From: CAVOJY01 sp963696405
GTDB lineage: Bacteria > Chloroflexota > Limnocylindria > Limnocylindrales > CSP1-4
Length of the DNA: 64,000 bases
Direction: 5' to 3'
NCBI GenBank assembly: GCA_963696405.1
Contig: CAVOJY010000005.1
Coordinates: forward strand, 186,001 to 250,000
The notes beneath the pieces are model-generated. The model worked only from the letters and a program-made list of their open reading frames with translations. It had not been told where the DNA came from and searched no databases. The position numbers and the translations under genes are program-made. Positions 19,740-28,221 of this stretch are shown here, piece after piece. Position 1 is the first letter of the stretch; each line of letters starts with the position of its first letter.

Positions 19740-20282
19740 ATGCGGCCGCACCGGACGGAACTCACCCTCACCGAATGGATCGCCCTCGCCCTGATCGCCG
19801 AGGGCCCCACCCACGGCTGGGCGATCGTTCGCGCTCTCCGCCCGGGAGGCTCGCTGGGTACCGTCTGGTCATGCCGTGCCCCGCTTGTGTATCGGGCGCT
19901 CGGTCTCCTCGGGGACGCGGGACTCATCAGAGCCACGGGACCTGCCGCCGGCAAGGGGCCGAGCCGGACGATCCTGGAGATCACCCCGGCCGGCAACGAG
20001 GCGGTTGGCGAGTGGCTGCTCGAGCCCGTCGGCCATGTCCGTGATCTTCGGGCGGAGCTGCTCGTCAAGCTTCTCCTCCACGAGCGCCGCGGGTCGGATC
20101 CGTCCCTCCTGATCGATCGTCAGCGCGAGCGGCTGGTGTCCATCGGAGCCGCCCTGAACCAGCGCGCAGCGAGCACCTCGGACGCCCAGGGCCTGGTCAT
20201 CAGGTGGCGGGCAACCATGGTGCAGGCGGCCTTGGAGTTCCTCCGTGCGATCGAGGCGGACCTCGGCGCGGTCCGTACTTGA
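19740..20282 (+). CDS. PadR-family transcriptional regulator
   Basis: 180-residue regulator. The N-terminal winged helix reads LTEWIALALIAEGPTHGWAI, APLVYRALGLLGDAGLI and SRTILEITPAGNEAV. A helical C-terminal dimerisation domain follows. The ATG lies after GGAGCGCA. Being divergent from modAB with a palindrome between suggests it controls that operon, its own gene or both. Known molybdate regulators (ModE) are a different family, so the effector is unknown. Confidence 0.85.
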   Translation: MRPHRTELTLTEWIALALIAEGPTHGWAIVRALRPGGSLGTVWSCRAPLVYRALGLLGDAGLIRATGPAAGKGPSRTILEITPAGNEAVGEWLLEPVGHVRDLRAELLVKLLLHERRGSDPSLLIDRQRERLVSIGAALNQRAASTSDAQGLVIRWRATMVQAALEFLRAIEADLGAVRT

Positions 20283-20476
20283 CCTGAAGGCGCCCACCCC
20301 GGAGCAGCGCGTCGCAAACACGACCGCGTAGAGCACGACGGCGAGCGAGGCCCTGATCGCCGCACTTGTCGTCGGCCGCCTTCCCCATCGCCGCACCTTG
20401 TGCCACGCCTGGCGCCCGTGGCGCATGGCGAGCGTCCGGGGGCACCAGTCGCGCCAGGCGCGGCCCGCGATTTGGA

Positions 20477-20500
20477 GGGGGCTCCCCTGCGGGAGCCCCC
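20477..20500. terminator. Strong hairpin between convergent padR-family and heliorhodopsin genes
   Basis: Ten perfect base pairs, GGGGGCTCCC and GGGAGCCCCC, around a CTGC loop, placed between two convergent genes. It can serve as a bidirectional terminator, though no long T tract follows on either strand. Confidence 0.7.
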
Positions 20501-20528
20501 TTCGGCTTGTCCGGTGACGCGTGATCGC

Positions 20529-21347
20529 CTACATCGGCCGCAGGGTCCCGAAGAACACCTGCCAGGCGAGGAGCGACTTGGCGACGAGGCTGAGGATGAT
20601 GTACACCCGCTCGCCGAAGAGGTAGTCGCGCCAGCGGCCGACCTTCTTGTACTGCAGGATCATGTTGATGGCGAACGAGTTGAAGAAGATGAAGATGGAG
20701 CCGAAGATCACGTAGACGAACGTGGGTGGACGGGCGTCGCCCGAGCCTGCACCGAAGAGGTAGATCGCGATCGCGATCCAGGGCACGATGCCGGCGATGA
20801 CCCCGAAGATGTACGAGGTCCAGTCGGTCTTCTTGGTCGTCTGGTTGTGCAGCTCCATCATCCAGCCGAACAGGTTCATGGTCGCGTTCAGCGCAAACAG
20901 GACGAGCAGGGCGGCGATGTCATAGATGCCGGCGAGCATCGCGATGATGACGATCATCACCGACGAGCTGAGCGCGTACTCCGCCCAGCGAGCGTAGTTG
21001 ACGCCGCGCTTGATGTTGCGCGCGTACCAGGGGTAGATCGGCGGCGATGCGATGAGGAAGTGCGCCACCGCCGAGATGAGCAGGAAGAGGGCCACGAGCG
21101 GGCCGATCGGCAGCTCGAAGGCGACGGTGGGGTTGGGGACCAGCTTGCCGGTGGCAGGGTCGAGCTGCAGGAAGTAGGTCATGACCGGCAGGGCGAACGC
21201 CGTGCTCAGCACGAGCATGAGCGCGGCCTGGGCGAGGTGGATCCCGCCCATGACGCCGTTGAACCGGCGGAGCCCGCTCAGTCTCTTGTCCAGCGACGCG
21301 TCCGCGTCAGGGGTGGGGGTCGTGAGTTCTGCGGTCTCGGCCGCCAT
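20529..21347 (-). CDS. Heliorhodopsin
   Basis: Seven-helix retinal protein of 272 residues. In helix 7 SLVAKSLLAWQVF places Lys257 as the retinal Schiff-base lysine. In helix 3 WAEYALSSS places Glu123 as counterion. His37 (GGIHLAQ) and His96 (VAHFLI) match the conserved pair of polar residues in the family. The N-terminal LRRFNGVMGGIHLAQA and the mid-protein NATMNLFGWMMELHN are also family-like; type-1 rhodopsin pump motifs are absent. GGAGGCACACCG precedes the ATG. It follows dnaJ-prmA-HIT on the same strand after a 102-nt gap and ends at a strong hairpin. Known heliorhodopsins have slow photocycles; pumping is generally not seen and a signalling or enzyme-modulating role is debated. Confidence 0.93.
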   Translation of the reverse strand: MAAETAELTTPTPDADASLDKRLSGLRRFNGVMGGIHLAQAALMLVLSTAFALPVMTYFLQLDPATGKLVPNPTVAFELPIGPLVALFLLISAVAHFLIASPPIYPWYARNIKRGVNYARWAEYALSSSVMIVIIAMLAGIYDIAALLVLFALNATMNLFGWMMELHNQTTKKTDWTSYIFGVIAGIVPWIAIAIYLFGAGSGDARPPTFVYVIFGSIFIFFNSFAINMILQYKKVGRWRDYLFGERVYIILSLVAKSLLAWQVFFGTLRPM

Positions 21348-21449
21348 CGGTGTGCCTCCAATTCGTCCACGGTGTCTCGGGTCCCGTGGCTGACCACCAT
21401 TCGAGGGATGGCGCGCCGCGGATTGCCTGCGGGCTGCGCGCTCGGCCGG

Positions 21450-21800
21450 CTATCCGGGCGGCCAGCCCATGGTACGGCCGCCCAGCAGGTGGAAATGGAG
21501 GTGACCGACCGACTGCCCGGCCCAGGGACCGCAGTTGGCCACGATACGAAAGCCCCGCTCCGCGATGCCCTCGGAGCGCGCGATGTCGGCCGCGGTCGCG
21601 AAGATGCGGCCGAGCAGCTCGCCGTCGGCCGCGACCAAATCGAGGAGAGACGGCACGTGGCGGTGCGGGACGACAAGGATGTGGGTGGGAGCGCGCGGAG
21701 CGATGTCCCGGAAGGCGACCACGCTGTCGTCCCGGTGCACGATGGTCGCGGGGAGCTCACCCGCGGCAATTCGGCAGAACAGGCAGTTCCCATCGGGCAC
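21450..21800 (-). CDS. HIT-family nucleotide hydrolase/transferase (HINT-like)
   Basis: 116-residue HIT protein. The histidine triad is H100-L-H102-F-H104 in QSVGHLHFHLLGG. The zinc-type N-terminus CLFCRIAAGELPA and the PTHILVVPHRHVPSL stretch are typical of HINT nucleoside phosphoramidases. The GTG start follows GGAGGTG. It comes after prmA by 35 nt, matching the dnaJ-prmA-(rsmE)-HIT neighbourhood of Firmicutes with rsmE missing. Confidence 0.92.
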   Translation of the reverse strand: MPDGNCLFCRIAAGELPATIVHRDDSVVAFRDIAPRAPTHILVVPHRHVPSLLDLVAADGELLGRIFATAADIARSEGIAERGFRIVANCGPWAGQSVGHLHFHLLGGRTMGWPPG

Positions 21801-21835
21801 TGGAGCACCTCCGGCAGGCGAGTCCGTGCGGATGC

Positions 21836-22819
21836 TCAATCGACCCGCTCGGCCTCGAGCAGGACCCAGTCGCCGTCTGTGCTGCGCCCGACGAGGTGGA
21901 AGCCAGCGGCGTTGAACGCCCTGCGGACCTCGGGCTCGCGGTCGGCGAAGATGCCGCTGGCCAGGAGCCGGCCGCCGGTCCCGGTCGTGCCGGTCCCCGG
22001 CCGGACCTCCGCGTAGAGGGCCGACGCCAGCGGGACGAGCACCTGGGCGACCAGGTTGGCCGCCACGAGATCGAAGGGCGGCTCGCCCGTGGGCACGGAA
22101 CCCTGGCGCGCCCGGACCACGCGGGCGACGCGGTTGCGGCGAGCGTTCACCAGGGTCGCCTCCACCGCGAGCGGGTCGAGGTCCAGGCCGAGCACCACCC
22201 CGGCGCCCAGCCGGGCGGCGGCGAGTCCGAGGATGCCCGAGCCGCACCCGAGGTCCAGGAGGCGCGATCCGGCCACCCGCCCCGAGGCGTCCCAGTCCTC
22301 GATCCCCTGGAGGCAGAGACGCGTCGTGGGATGGAGCCCGGTCCCGAAGGCAACACCCGGATCGAGCGCCAGCACGACATCCCCCGGGGCCGCTCGGTGG
22401 CGACGCCAGCTCGGCCGGATGACGATCCGCCGGCCCGCCCGGATCACCGGGAAATGGCGCCGCCACGGGGTGAGCCAGTCCGTCTCCGTGACCCGGCGCG
22501 TCTCGAGCGCCCCGATCGGCCGCAGCCCGAACGCCTGGAGGTGGCCGAGCGACCGACGGACGTCGCGCAGGGCGGTCCTGGCGGCTCGCCCGTCCGCCAC
22601 CGGCATGTACGCCCGTACCACGACCGGCCGCGATGGATCCACGCGCGCGCCGAGACCTTCATCTACCAGCTCGAACGCCGGCTCGACGAGGATCCCCGAG
22701 GGCGAAACGCGGGCGAGGATCCCGCTCACCGCCTCCACGGCCTCGTTGTCGGTGGTGACGGACAGCTCGAGCCACCCGCCGGTGGGCCCGCTTGCCGCCG
22801 TCGCCTCCCGCGCGCTCAG
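21836..22819 (-). CDS. prmA: Ribosomal protein L11 methyltransferase
   Basis: SAM-dependent enzyme that trimethylates ribosomal protein uL11. Typical motifs: WLTPWRRHFPVIRAG, DPGVAFGTGLHPTTRLC, SAM motif I LLDLGCGSGILGLAAARLGA and FDLVAANLVAQVL. No ATG, GTG or TTG is found in frame at the expected N-terminus (WLELSV). A CTG at 22819 overlaps the dnaJ TGA as CTGA and would be translationally coupled, so it is proposed as start. An undetected indel in the first 15 codons is the alternative. About 327 residues. Confidence 0.88.
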   Translation of the reverse strand: MSAREATAASGPTGGWLELSVTTDNEAVEAVSGILARVSPSGILVEPAFELVDEGLGARVDPSRPVVVRAYMPVADGRAARTALRDVRRSLGHLQAFGLRPIGALETRRVTETDWLTPWRRHFPVIRAGRRIVIRPSWRRHRAAPGDVVLALDPGVAFGTGLHPTTRLCLQGIEDWDASGRVAGSRLLDLGCGSGILGLAAARLGAGVVLGLDLDPLAVEATLVNARRNRVARVVRARQGSVPTGEPPFDLVAANLVAQVLVPLASALYAEVRPGTGTTGTGGRLLASGIFADREPEVRRAFNAAGFHLVGRSTDGDWVLLEAERVD

Positions 22820-23940
22820 CTGATCGCGTCCTTCACCTTGCCCAGGATGCCGCCCGTCCGCGGCGGGGCCGGCTCGCCGAACTCGGAGGCGACCGCCTCG
22901 AGCAGCTCGCGCTGGCGCTTCGAGAGCTTCGAGGGCACGCGGACGTCCACGAGCACGTGGAGATCGCCCCGCACGCCTGCTCGGCGGAGATGCGGGACGC
23001 CGCGACCGCGCAGGCGGATCTCGGTGCCGGGCTGCGTCCCGGGCTTCACCTCGATCTCCTCGACGCCCTCGGCAGTCGGCACCTGGAGTCGGGCCCCCAG
23101 GGCCGCCTGGGTGATCGACACCGGGAGCTCGAAGTAGAGCTCGGTGTTCTCGCGCCGGAGCTCGGGGTGCGCCTCCACGTGGACGGCGACGTAGAGGTTG
23201 CCAGCGGGCCCGCCGCGGGGACCCGGCTCGCCCTCGCCGGTGAGCCGGATCTGGTGGCCTTCGTCGATCCCCGCCGGCACGGCGACGCGCAGGCGGCGCT
23301 TCCGCTCGGTTCGTCCGTCGCCGCGGCACGTCGCGCAGGGCTTCTCGATGACCTTCCCTTCCCCCCGGCATCTCGGGCAGGCCGTGACGTTGACCATCTG
23401 CCCCAGCATGGTGGAGTGGACCTGTCTCACCTCGCCGGCGCCGCCGCACTGCGGGCAGGTGATGCCCTCCGACCCCGACTCGGCGCCGGTCCCGTTGCAG
23501 GTCCGGCATCGGTCGCGAGCGGTGAACTCGATCTCCTTCTCGGTGCCCCGGATCGCCTCCTCGAACGTGACGTGGAGGTCGTACCGCAGGTCGGAGCCCG
23601 AGGATGGGCGCGCCCGGCGCGCCGTCCCGGCCGACGCGCCGCCGAAGAACGCATCGAAGATGTCGCCGAAGCCGGCAAAGCCGCCGAACGGGCCGAAACC
23701 CTCCGCGCCACCGGTGCCCACGCCCGCCCGGCCGAACATGTCGTATGCCCGCCGGCGCTGGGGATCGGACAGGACCTGGTAGGCCTCGTTGATCTCCCGG
23801 AAGCGCTCGTCCGACGCCGCGTCCTTGCTGACGTCGGGATGCCACTGCTGGGCGAGCTTGCGGAACGCCTTCTTCACCTCGGCGTCCGATGCGTCCCGCC
23901 CGACGCCGAGCACCTCGTAGTAGTCGCGCCCCGTTGCCAT
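22816..23940 (-). CDS. dnaJ: Chaperone DnaJ
   Basis: Hsp40 co-chaperone of DnaK, 374 residues. The J domain carries HPD at 34-36. A Gly/Phe-rich segment follows, then four zinc repeats: CRTCNGTG, CPQCGGAG, CPRCRGEG and CATCRGDG. The C-terminal substrate-binding domains are complete. It is not in the hrcA-grpE-dnaK operon and no CIRCE is seen ahead of it. A TATACT hexamer lies 10 nt before the ATG with no ribosome site, so the transcript is probably nearly leaderless. prmA follows with a 4-nt overlap. Confidence 0.95.
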   Translation of the reverse strand: MATGRDYYEVLGVGRDASDAEVKKAFRKLAQQWHPDVSKDAASDERFREINEAYQVLSDPQRRRAYDMFGRAGVGTGGAEGFGPFGGFAGFGDIFDAFFGGASAGTARRARPSSGSDLRYDLHVTFEEAIRGTEKEIEFTARDRCRTCNGTGAESGSEGITCPQCGGAGEVRQVHSTMLGQMVNVTACPRCRGEGKVIEKPCATCRGDGRTERKRRLRVAVPAGIDEGHQIRLTGEGEPGPRGGPAGNLYVAVHVEAHPELRRENTELYFELPVSITQAALGARLQVPTAEGVEEIEVKPGTQPGTEIRLRGRGVPHLRRAGVRGDLHVLVDVRVPSKLSKRQRELLEAVASEFGEPAPPRTGGILGKVKDAIS

Positions 23941-23950
23941 GCAGAGCGGA

Positions 23951-23956
23951 AGTATA
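23951..23956 (-). promoter_or_regulatory. Putative -10 element of dnaJ
   Basis: TATACT on the minus strand, ten bases before the start codon, with no Shine-Dalgarno between. This predicts a leaderless or nearly leaderless message. Confidence 0.45.
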
Positions 23957-24049
23957 GGCGTGCGTCGGAGTCGCCCCTGCAACCTGCGGTCGCGCGGCGA
24001 CGTGCGGTGGCGCGGCGACGGGCCGGCGGGCGGCTCGTACCATCGGGCG

Positions 24050-25378
24050 GTGGCTCCCACTCGGATCATCAGCGCCGATGTCGCCCGCCGCTTCCTCGTC
24101 CTTCGCCACCTCCTCGCCCCGCCCCGCGGGCTGCCGCCGGACGCCTCGAGCGTCCTCGCGGTCGTCGACCGCCTGGGTTCTCTCCAGTTCGACCCCCTGG
24201 GGGTAGCGGGACGGAACCACGATCTCATCCTTCATGCCCGCATCAGCAGGTACGACCCCGCCTGGACGGAGGAACTCCTGTACGGCCGTCGCCTGCTCTT
24301 CGAGGCGCTCAACAAGGGGCTCTCCATCCTTCCTACCCGGGAGCTGCCTTGGTTCCGGATCGCCTGGGACCGCGCCGGGGTGGAGCACGAGCGCGGCATC
24401 TTCGCCGAGCACGGCGCTCACGTGGACGAGCTTCTCGAGCGGATCCGCCGAGAGGGGCCGCTCTCGACCGCCGGCTTCGCCCGCGAGCAGGCCATCGACT
24501 GGTACTGGGGACCGACCTCGAAGACGCGTGCGGCGCTGGAGGCGCTCGCGGAAGCCGGCCGCCTCGGACTCGCGCGGAGAGAAGGCAACCGCCGCTTCTA
24601 CGACCTGGTCGAGCGGCTCTTCCCCGCCGATCTGCTCGGCGTCCGGGTCCCGCCGCGCGAGCAGTTCCGGCATCGGCTGCTGTCGCGGCACCGCGGCACC
24701 GGGCTCCTCGGCCGAGGTGGCAACAGCGAGCTGTGGCTGGGCACCGGGAAGGTGAACCCGGACCCGGGCGAACCGGGCCGCCCCACCCGGACCGAGCTTC
24801 GGGCCGACCTCGTCGCGGCCGGGGAGCTGGCCCCGGTCGAAGTCGAGGGGCTCCCGGGCGAACGGTTCGTCGTCACCGATGAGCTGCCGATCCTCGCGCA
24901 GGCGGGGCGGGAGGTCGCGGAGGGGATGCCGCCGGGCGACGAGCCGCCGGGTGTCACGTTCCTCGCACCCCTGGATCCCCTTGCCTGGGACCGCGACCTG
25001 CTACGGCGCCTTTTCGGCTTTGACTACGTCTGGGAGGTCTACGTTCCGGCCACGAAGCGGCGCTGGGGCTACTACGTCCTTCCGATCCTCTTCGGCGACC
25101 GGCTGGTCGGACGGATCGAGCCGCGGATCGACCGGGCCGACCAGTCCGGGCGCATGGTGCGGATCCTGGGGCTCTGGTGGGAGCCTGGGTTCGATCCGCT
25201 CGCCGAGCCCGGTTTCATCCCCGCGCTGCGAACGGCGCTTGACGCGTATCGGGGCTTCGTCGGAGCGACCCGGCTGTCCTGGCCGCGGACACGCGACGCA
25301 CGCGCCCTTGCGCGGGCCATTCGCGGAACGGATGGCGCGCCGCGAGAACCGGCAGAGGTTCGCCGGGCCGGCGGGTGA
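24050..25378 (+). CDS. Winged-helix DNA glycosylase, AlkX/YcaQ-like
   Basis: HTH_42 (YcaQ-like) family protein of about 442 residues from the GTG at 24050. Characterised relatives remove alkylated bases and unhook interstrand crosslinks. The N-terminus has VDRLGSLQFDPLG, whose QFD fits the Q-hydrophobic-D motif of the AlkX branch (AlkZ has Q-hydrophobic-Q). Later parts are WYWGPTSKTRAALEALAEAG, LDPLAWDRDLLRRLFGFDYV, VYVPATKRRWGYYVLPILFG and RIEPRIDR, all typical. TACCAT lies 6 nt before the GTG with no ribosome site, so leaderless initiation is possible. A start 111 nt upstream would add an unlike, basic N-terminus. Confidence 0.87.
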   Translation: MAPTRIISADVARRFLVLRHLLAPPRGLPPDASSVLAVVDRLGSLQFDPLGVAGRNHDLILHARISRYDPAWTEELLYGRRLLFEALNKGLSILPTRELPWFRIAWDRAGVEHERGIFAEHGAHVDELLERIRREGPLSTAGFAREQAIDWYWGPTSKTRAALEALAEAGRLGLARREGNRRFYDLVERLFPADLLGVRVPPREQFRHRLLSRHRGTGLLGRGGNSELWLGTGKVNPDPGEPGRPTRTELRADLVAAGELAPVEVEGLPGERFVVTDELPILAQAGREVAEGMPPGDEPPGVTFLAPLDPLAWDRDLLRRLFGFDYVWEVYVPATKRRWGYYVLPILFGDRLVGRIEPRIDRADQSGRMVRILGLWWEPGFDPLAEPGFIPALRTALDAYRGFVGATRLSWPRTRDARALARAIRGTDGAPREPAEVRRAGG

Positions 25379-25389
25379 GGAGGAGTTGC

Positions 25390-25878
25390 ATGCCGAGACC
25401 GACGACGAAGGCCCAGTTGCTGTCGGAGATGGCGAAGGAGCACGAGGCGCTGGAGCGGTTCCTCGAGATCCTGGGGCCGGGTGACGTCGTCCGACCGGGT
25501 GCGGTCGGACAGTGGTCCGTCAAGGACGTCCTCGCGCACCTGACCGCATGGGAGCAGCTGGTTCTCGGCTGGTACCAGGCCGGGCTTCGCGGTGAGACCC
25601 CCCGGACCCCGGCCGAGGATCTCACCTGGGCGCAGCTGCCTGCGCTCAACCAACGGATCCATGCCCAGCACCGGGACCGCCCGCTGGCCGAGGTTCGCGA
25701 TGCGTTCGATCGGTCGTTCCGGGAGATCTCCGCCGCGGTCAAGGGCATGTCCGAGGACGAGTTGTTTGGGCGCGGTGTCTACGCCTGGACGAGGACGTCG
25801 ACCCTGGGTTCGTACCTCACGTCATGCACGAGCAGCCATTACCGGTGGGCACGCACCCAGATGCGCGTCAGGCGATGA
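25390..25878 (+). CDS. DfsB/ClbS-like four-helix-bundle protein
   Basis: 162-residue protein from the ATG preceded by GAGGAG. It has PRPTTKAQLLSEMAKEHEAL, VGQWSVKDVLAHLTAWEQLV and the ending SHYRWARTQMR, the plan of the DfsB/ClbS/DinB-related superfamily. ClbS protects cells from the DNA-alkylating toxin colibactin, and other members are thiol or small-molecule transferases. Being 11 nt behind a probable alkylation-repair glycosylase makes a shared genotoxin-resistance role possible. The exact activity cannot be read from sequence. It ends convergently, overlapping ackA by 11 nt. Confidence 0.8.
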   Translation: MPRPTTKAQLLSEMAKEHEALERFLEILGPGDVVRPGAVGQWSVKDVLAHLTAWEQLVLGWYQAGLRGETPRTPAEDLTWAQLPALNQRIHAQHRDRPLAEVRDAFDRSFREISAAVKGMSEDELFGRGVYAWTRTSTLGSYLTSCTSSHYRWARTQMRVRR

Positions 25879-27109
25879 CGGCCAGGGGGATGTGCCCGCC
25901 TGCCTCCACCACGCGGAGCGTCTCCCGCGCGATCATCCGCTCCTCGTTCGTCGGGATGAGGAGGATGCGCGTGCTGCTCGACGGCGTCGCGATGTCCCCC
26001 TGCCCGTGGAACGTGCAGTTCTTCTCCTGGTCCAGCTCGATGCCGAGGAACTCGAGGTCGCGGCAGACGCGCTCACGGACGACCGGGACGTTCTCGCCGA
26101 TCCCGGCGGTGAAGACGACCGCGTCGACACCGCCCATCGCCGCGGCGTAGGCGCCGATGTACTTGCGGATGCGGTAGCAGAACACCTCGAGGGCCAGCAG
26201 TGCGCGGGTGTGGCCCTGCATCACGGCTTCCGTTATGTCCCGCATGTCGCTCGTGATGCCGGAGATGCCGAGCAGGCCACTCTCCTTGTTGATGATCGTA
26301 TCGATCTCGGCCGCCGTGGCGCCCAGCACCCGGGCCAGGTAGGTCAGGACGGCCGGGTCGACGTCGCCGCAGCGGGTCCCCATCACGAGGCCCTCGGCCG
26401 GCGTCAGGCCCATGCTCGTGTCCACGACCCGGCCGCCGACGATCGCGGTCATGCTGCAGCCGTTGCCGAGGTGGCAGGTGATGATGCGAGCGCGCGCGGG
26501 GTCCACTCCGCGCTCCGCCAGCATCTCGGCCGCCTGTCCGGCCACGTACTGGTGCGAGGTGCCGTGGAACCCGTACCGGCGGACGCCGTAGTCGGTGTAG
26601 TACTTGTACGGCAGCGCGTACGTGTACGCGTAGTCCGGGATCGTGGAATGGAACGACGTGTCGAAGACGGCCACCTGGGGCACGCCCGGCAGGAGCCGGA
26701 TCGCCGCCCGGATGCCGGCCAGGTTCGGCGGGTTGTGGAGCGGCGCGAGCGTGCTCATCTTCTCGATCTCGGCGATCACCTCGTCGTCGATGAGCGTCGG
26801 ACGGGCGAAGCGCTCGCCGCCGTGGACAACGCGGTGGCCGACGGCGCCGATCTCGCTCGTGCTCTTCACGACGCCCTGCTCGGGGTCCGTCAGGAGCCCG
26901 AACACGCGGTCCATGGCCTGGTCGTGGTCGAGCATCTCGGCGTCAAAGGCCAGCTTCCCGGCCACCTGCGTCTCCTGGATGATCCGGCCGCAGCGACAGG
27001 CGATGCCGACGCATTCGGCGAGGCCCTTGGCGACCACCTCCTCGGTGTGCGCGTCGATGAGCTGGTACTTGAGGGACGAGCTGCCGCTGTTGAGAACGAG
27101 GATCTTCAT
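25868..27109 (-). CDS. ackA: Acetate kinase
   Basis: Interconverts acetyl phosphate plus ADP with acetate plus ATP. 413 residues, normal length. Motifs: N-terminal MKILVLNSGSSSLKYQL, the phosphate-binding GHRVVHGG, RYGFHGTSHQYV, CHLGNGCSMTAI and FTAGIGENVPVVRE. The ATG follows GCGGAAG. It sits 110 nt after pta on the same strand, so both probably work as the acetyl-CoA to acetate route and generate ATP. Confidence 0.96.
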   Translation of the reverse strand: MKILVLNSGSSSLKYQLIDAHTEEVVAKGLAECVGIACRCGRIIQETQVAGKLAFDAEMLDHDQAMDRVFGLLTDPEQGVVKSTSEIGAVGHRVVHGGERFARPTLIDDEVIAEIEKMSTLAPLHNPPNLAGIRAAIRLLPGVPQVAVFDTSFHSTIPDYAYTYALPYKYYTDYGVRRYGFHGTSHQYVAGQAAEMLAERGVDPARARIITCHLGNGCSMTAIVGGRVVDTSMGLTPAEGLVMGTRCGDVDPAVLTYLARVLGATAAEIDTIINKESGLLGISGITSDMRDITEAVMQGHTRALLALEVFCYRIRKYIGAYAAAMGGVDAVVFTAGIGENVPVVRERVCRDLEFLGIELDQEKNCTFHGQGDIATPSSSTRILLIPTNEERMIARETLRVVEAGGHIPLAVIA

Positions 27110-27219
27110 CGCTTCCGCTCTACCGCCTGTCTGTGTTCCGCGACCGGTCGCTGGTGCGGCCGGATGTTGGTCTGGTGAAAGGGCCAGGTGCCGAACCTCG
27201 GCGCCCGACGACGCGAAGC

Positions 27220-28221
27220 CTACCCCGCCGCCTGGACGGCCGTGATCGCGGCCACGTTCACGATGTCGTTCGCGTCGCAGCCCCGGGACAGGTCGTTCAC
27301 CGGGCGCCGCAGTCCCTGGAGGACCGGGCCGTAGGCCTCCGCCTTCGCAAGCCGCTCGGTGAGCTTGTAGGCGATGTTCCCGGCGTTCAGGTCGGGGAAG
27401 ATGAGGACGTTGGCCCGGCCGGCTACCGGGCTGCCGGGCGCCTTCTTCTTGCCGATCCACTCGACCAGGGCGGCATCGCCCTGCAGCTCGCCGTCGAGGA
27501 GGATGTCCGGGCGAAGCTCCTGCGCGATGCGGGTCGCCTCGGCGACCTTGTCGACGAGCGGGTCCTTCGCGCTGCCCTTCGTCGAGAGGCTCAGCATGGC
27601 CACCCGCGGCTCGTAGCCCAGGAGTCCGCGCATGGTGTCGGCGCTCTGGATGGCGATCTCGGCCAGCTGGTCGGCATCCGGGTTGATGACCAGGCCGCAG
27701 TCCGAGTAGATGAAGACGCCGTTCTCGCCGTACTCGCAGTCGGGCACGATCATGACGAAGAAGCTCGAGACGAGCCGGTTGCCGGGCGCGGTGCCCAGGA
27801 CCTGGAGGGCCGGGCGCACAGTGTCGGCGGTAGAGTGCGTCGCCCCGGAGACCTGGCCGTCGGCATCGCCGGCCTGGACCATGAGGCAGCCGAAGTAGAG
27901 CGGGTCGACCACCAGGGCAGCCGCCTGTTCCTCGGTCATGCCCCGGTGCTTCCGGAGATCGAACAGGGTCTTCGCGAACGCTTCCCGCTCAGGGGCGGCC
28001 CCCGGGTCGACAACGCGGCAGCCGGAAACGTCCGCCCCGGACTCCTTCACCGCTGCGGCGATCCTGTCGGCCGGGCCGACCAGAACGATCTCCGCGAGTC
28101 CCTCGCGCACGATCCGCTCGGCGGCGGTCACGGTCCGGACGTCGTCGGCCTCCGGCAGGACGATCCGCTTCTTTGCCTCGCGCGCGCGGGCGAAGACCGT
28201 CTCCATCACGTTGGGCATCAT
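27220..28221 (-). CDS. pta: Phosphate acetyltransferase
   Basis: Converts acetyl-CoA and phosphate to acetyl phosphate and CoA. 333 residues, the short single-domain form without the DRTGG regulatory region. Recognisable parts: KKRIVLPEADDVRTVTAAER, DGQVSGATHSTADTVRPALQ, YSDCGLVINPDADQLAEIAI, VAMLSLSTKGSAKDPLVDKV and the end GLRRPVNDLSRGC. It precedes ackA on the same strand. Confidence 0.95.
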   Translation of the reverse strand: MMPNVMETVFARAREAKKRIVLPEADDVRTVTAAERIVREGLAEIVLVGPADRIAAAVKESGADVSGCRVVDPGAAPEREAFAKTLFDLRKHRGMTEEQAAALVVDPLYFGCLMVQAGDADGQVSGATHSTADTVRPALQVLGTAPGNRLVSSFFVMIVPDCEYGENGVFIYSDCGLVINPDADQLAEIAIQSADTMRGLLGYEPRVAMLSLSTKGSAKDPLVDKVAEATRIAQELRPDILLDGELQGDAALVEWIGKKKAPGSPVAGRANVLIFPDLNAGNIAYKLTERLAKAEAYGPVLQGLRRPVNDLSRGCDANDIVNVAAITAVQAAG

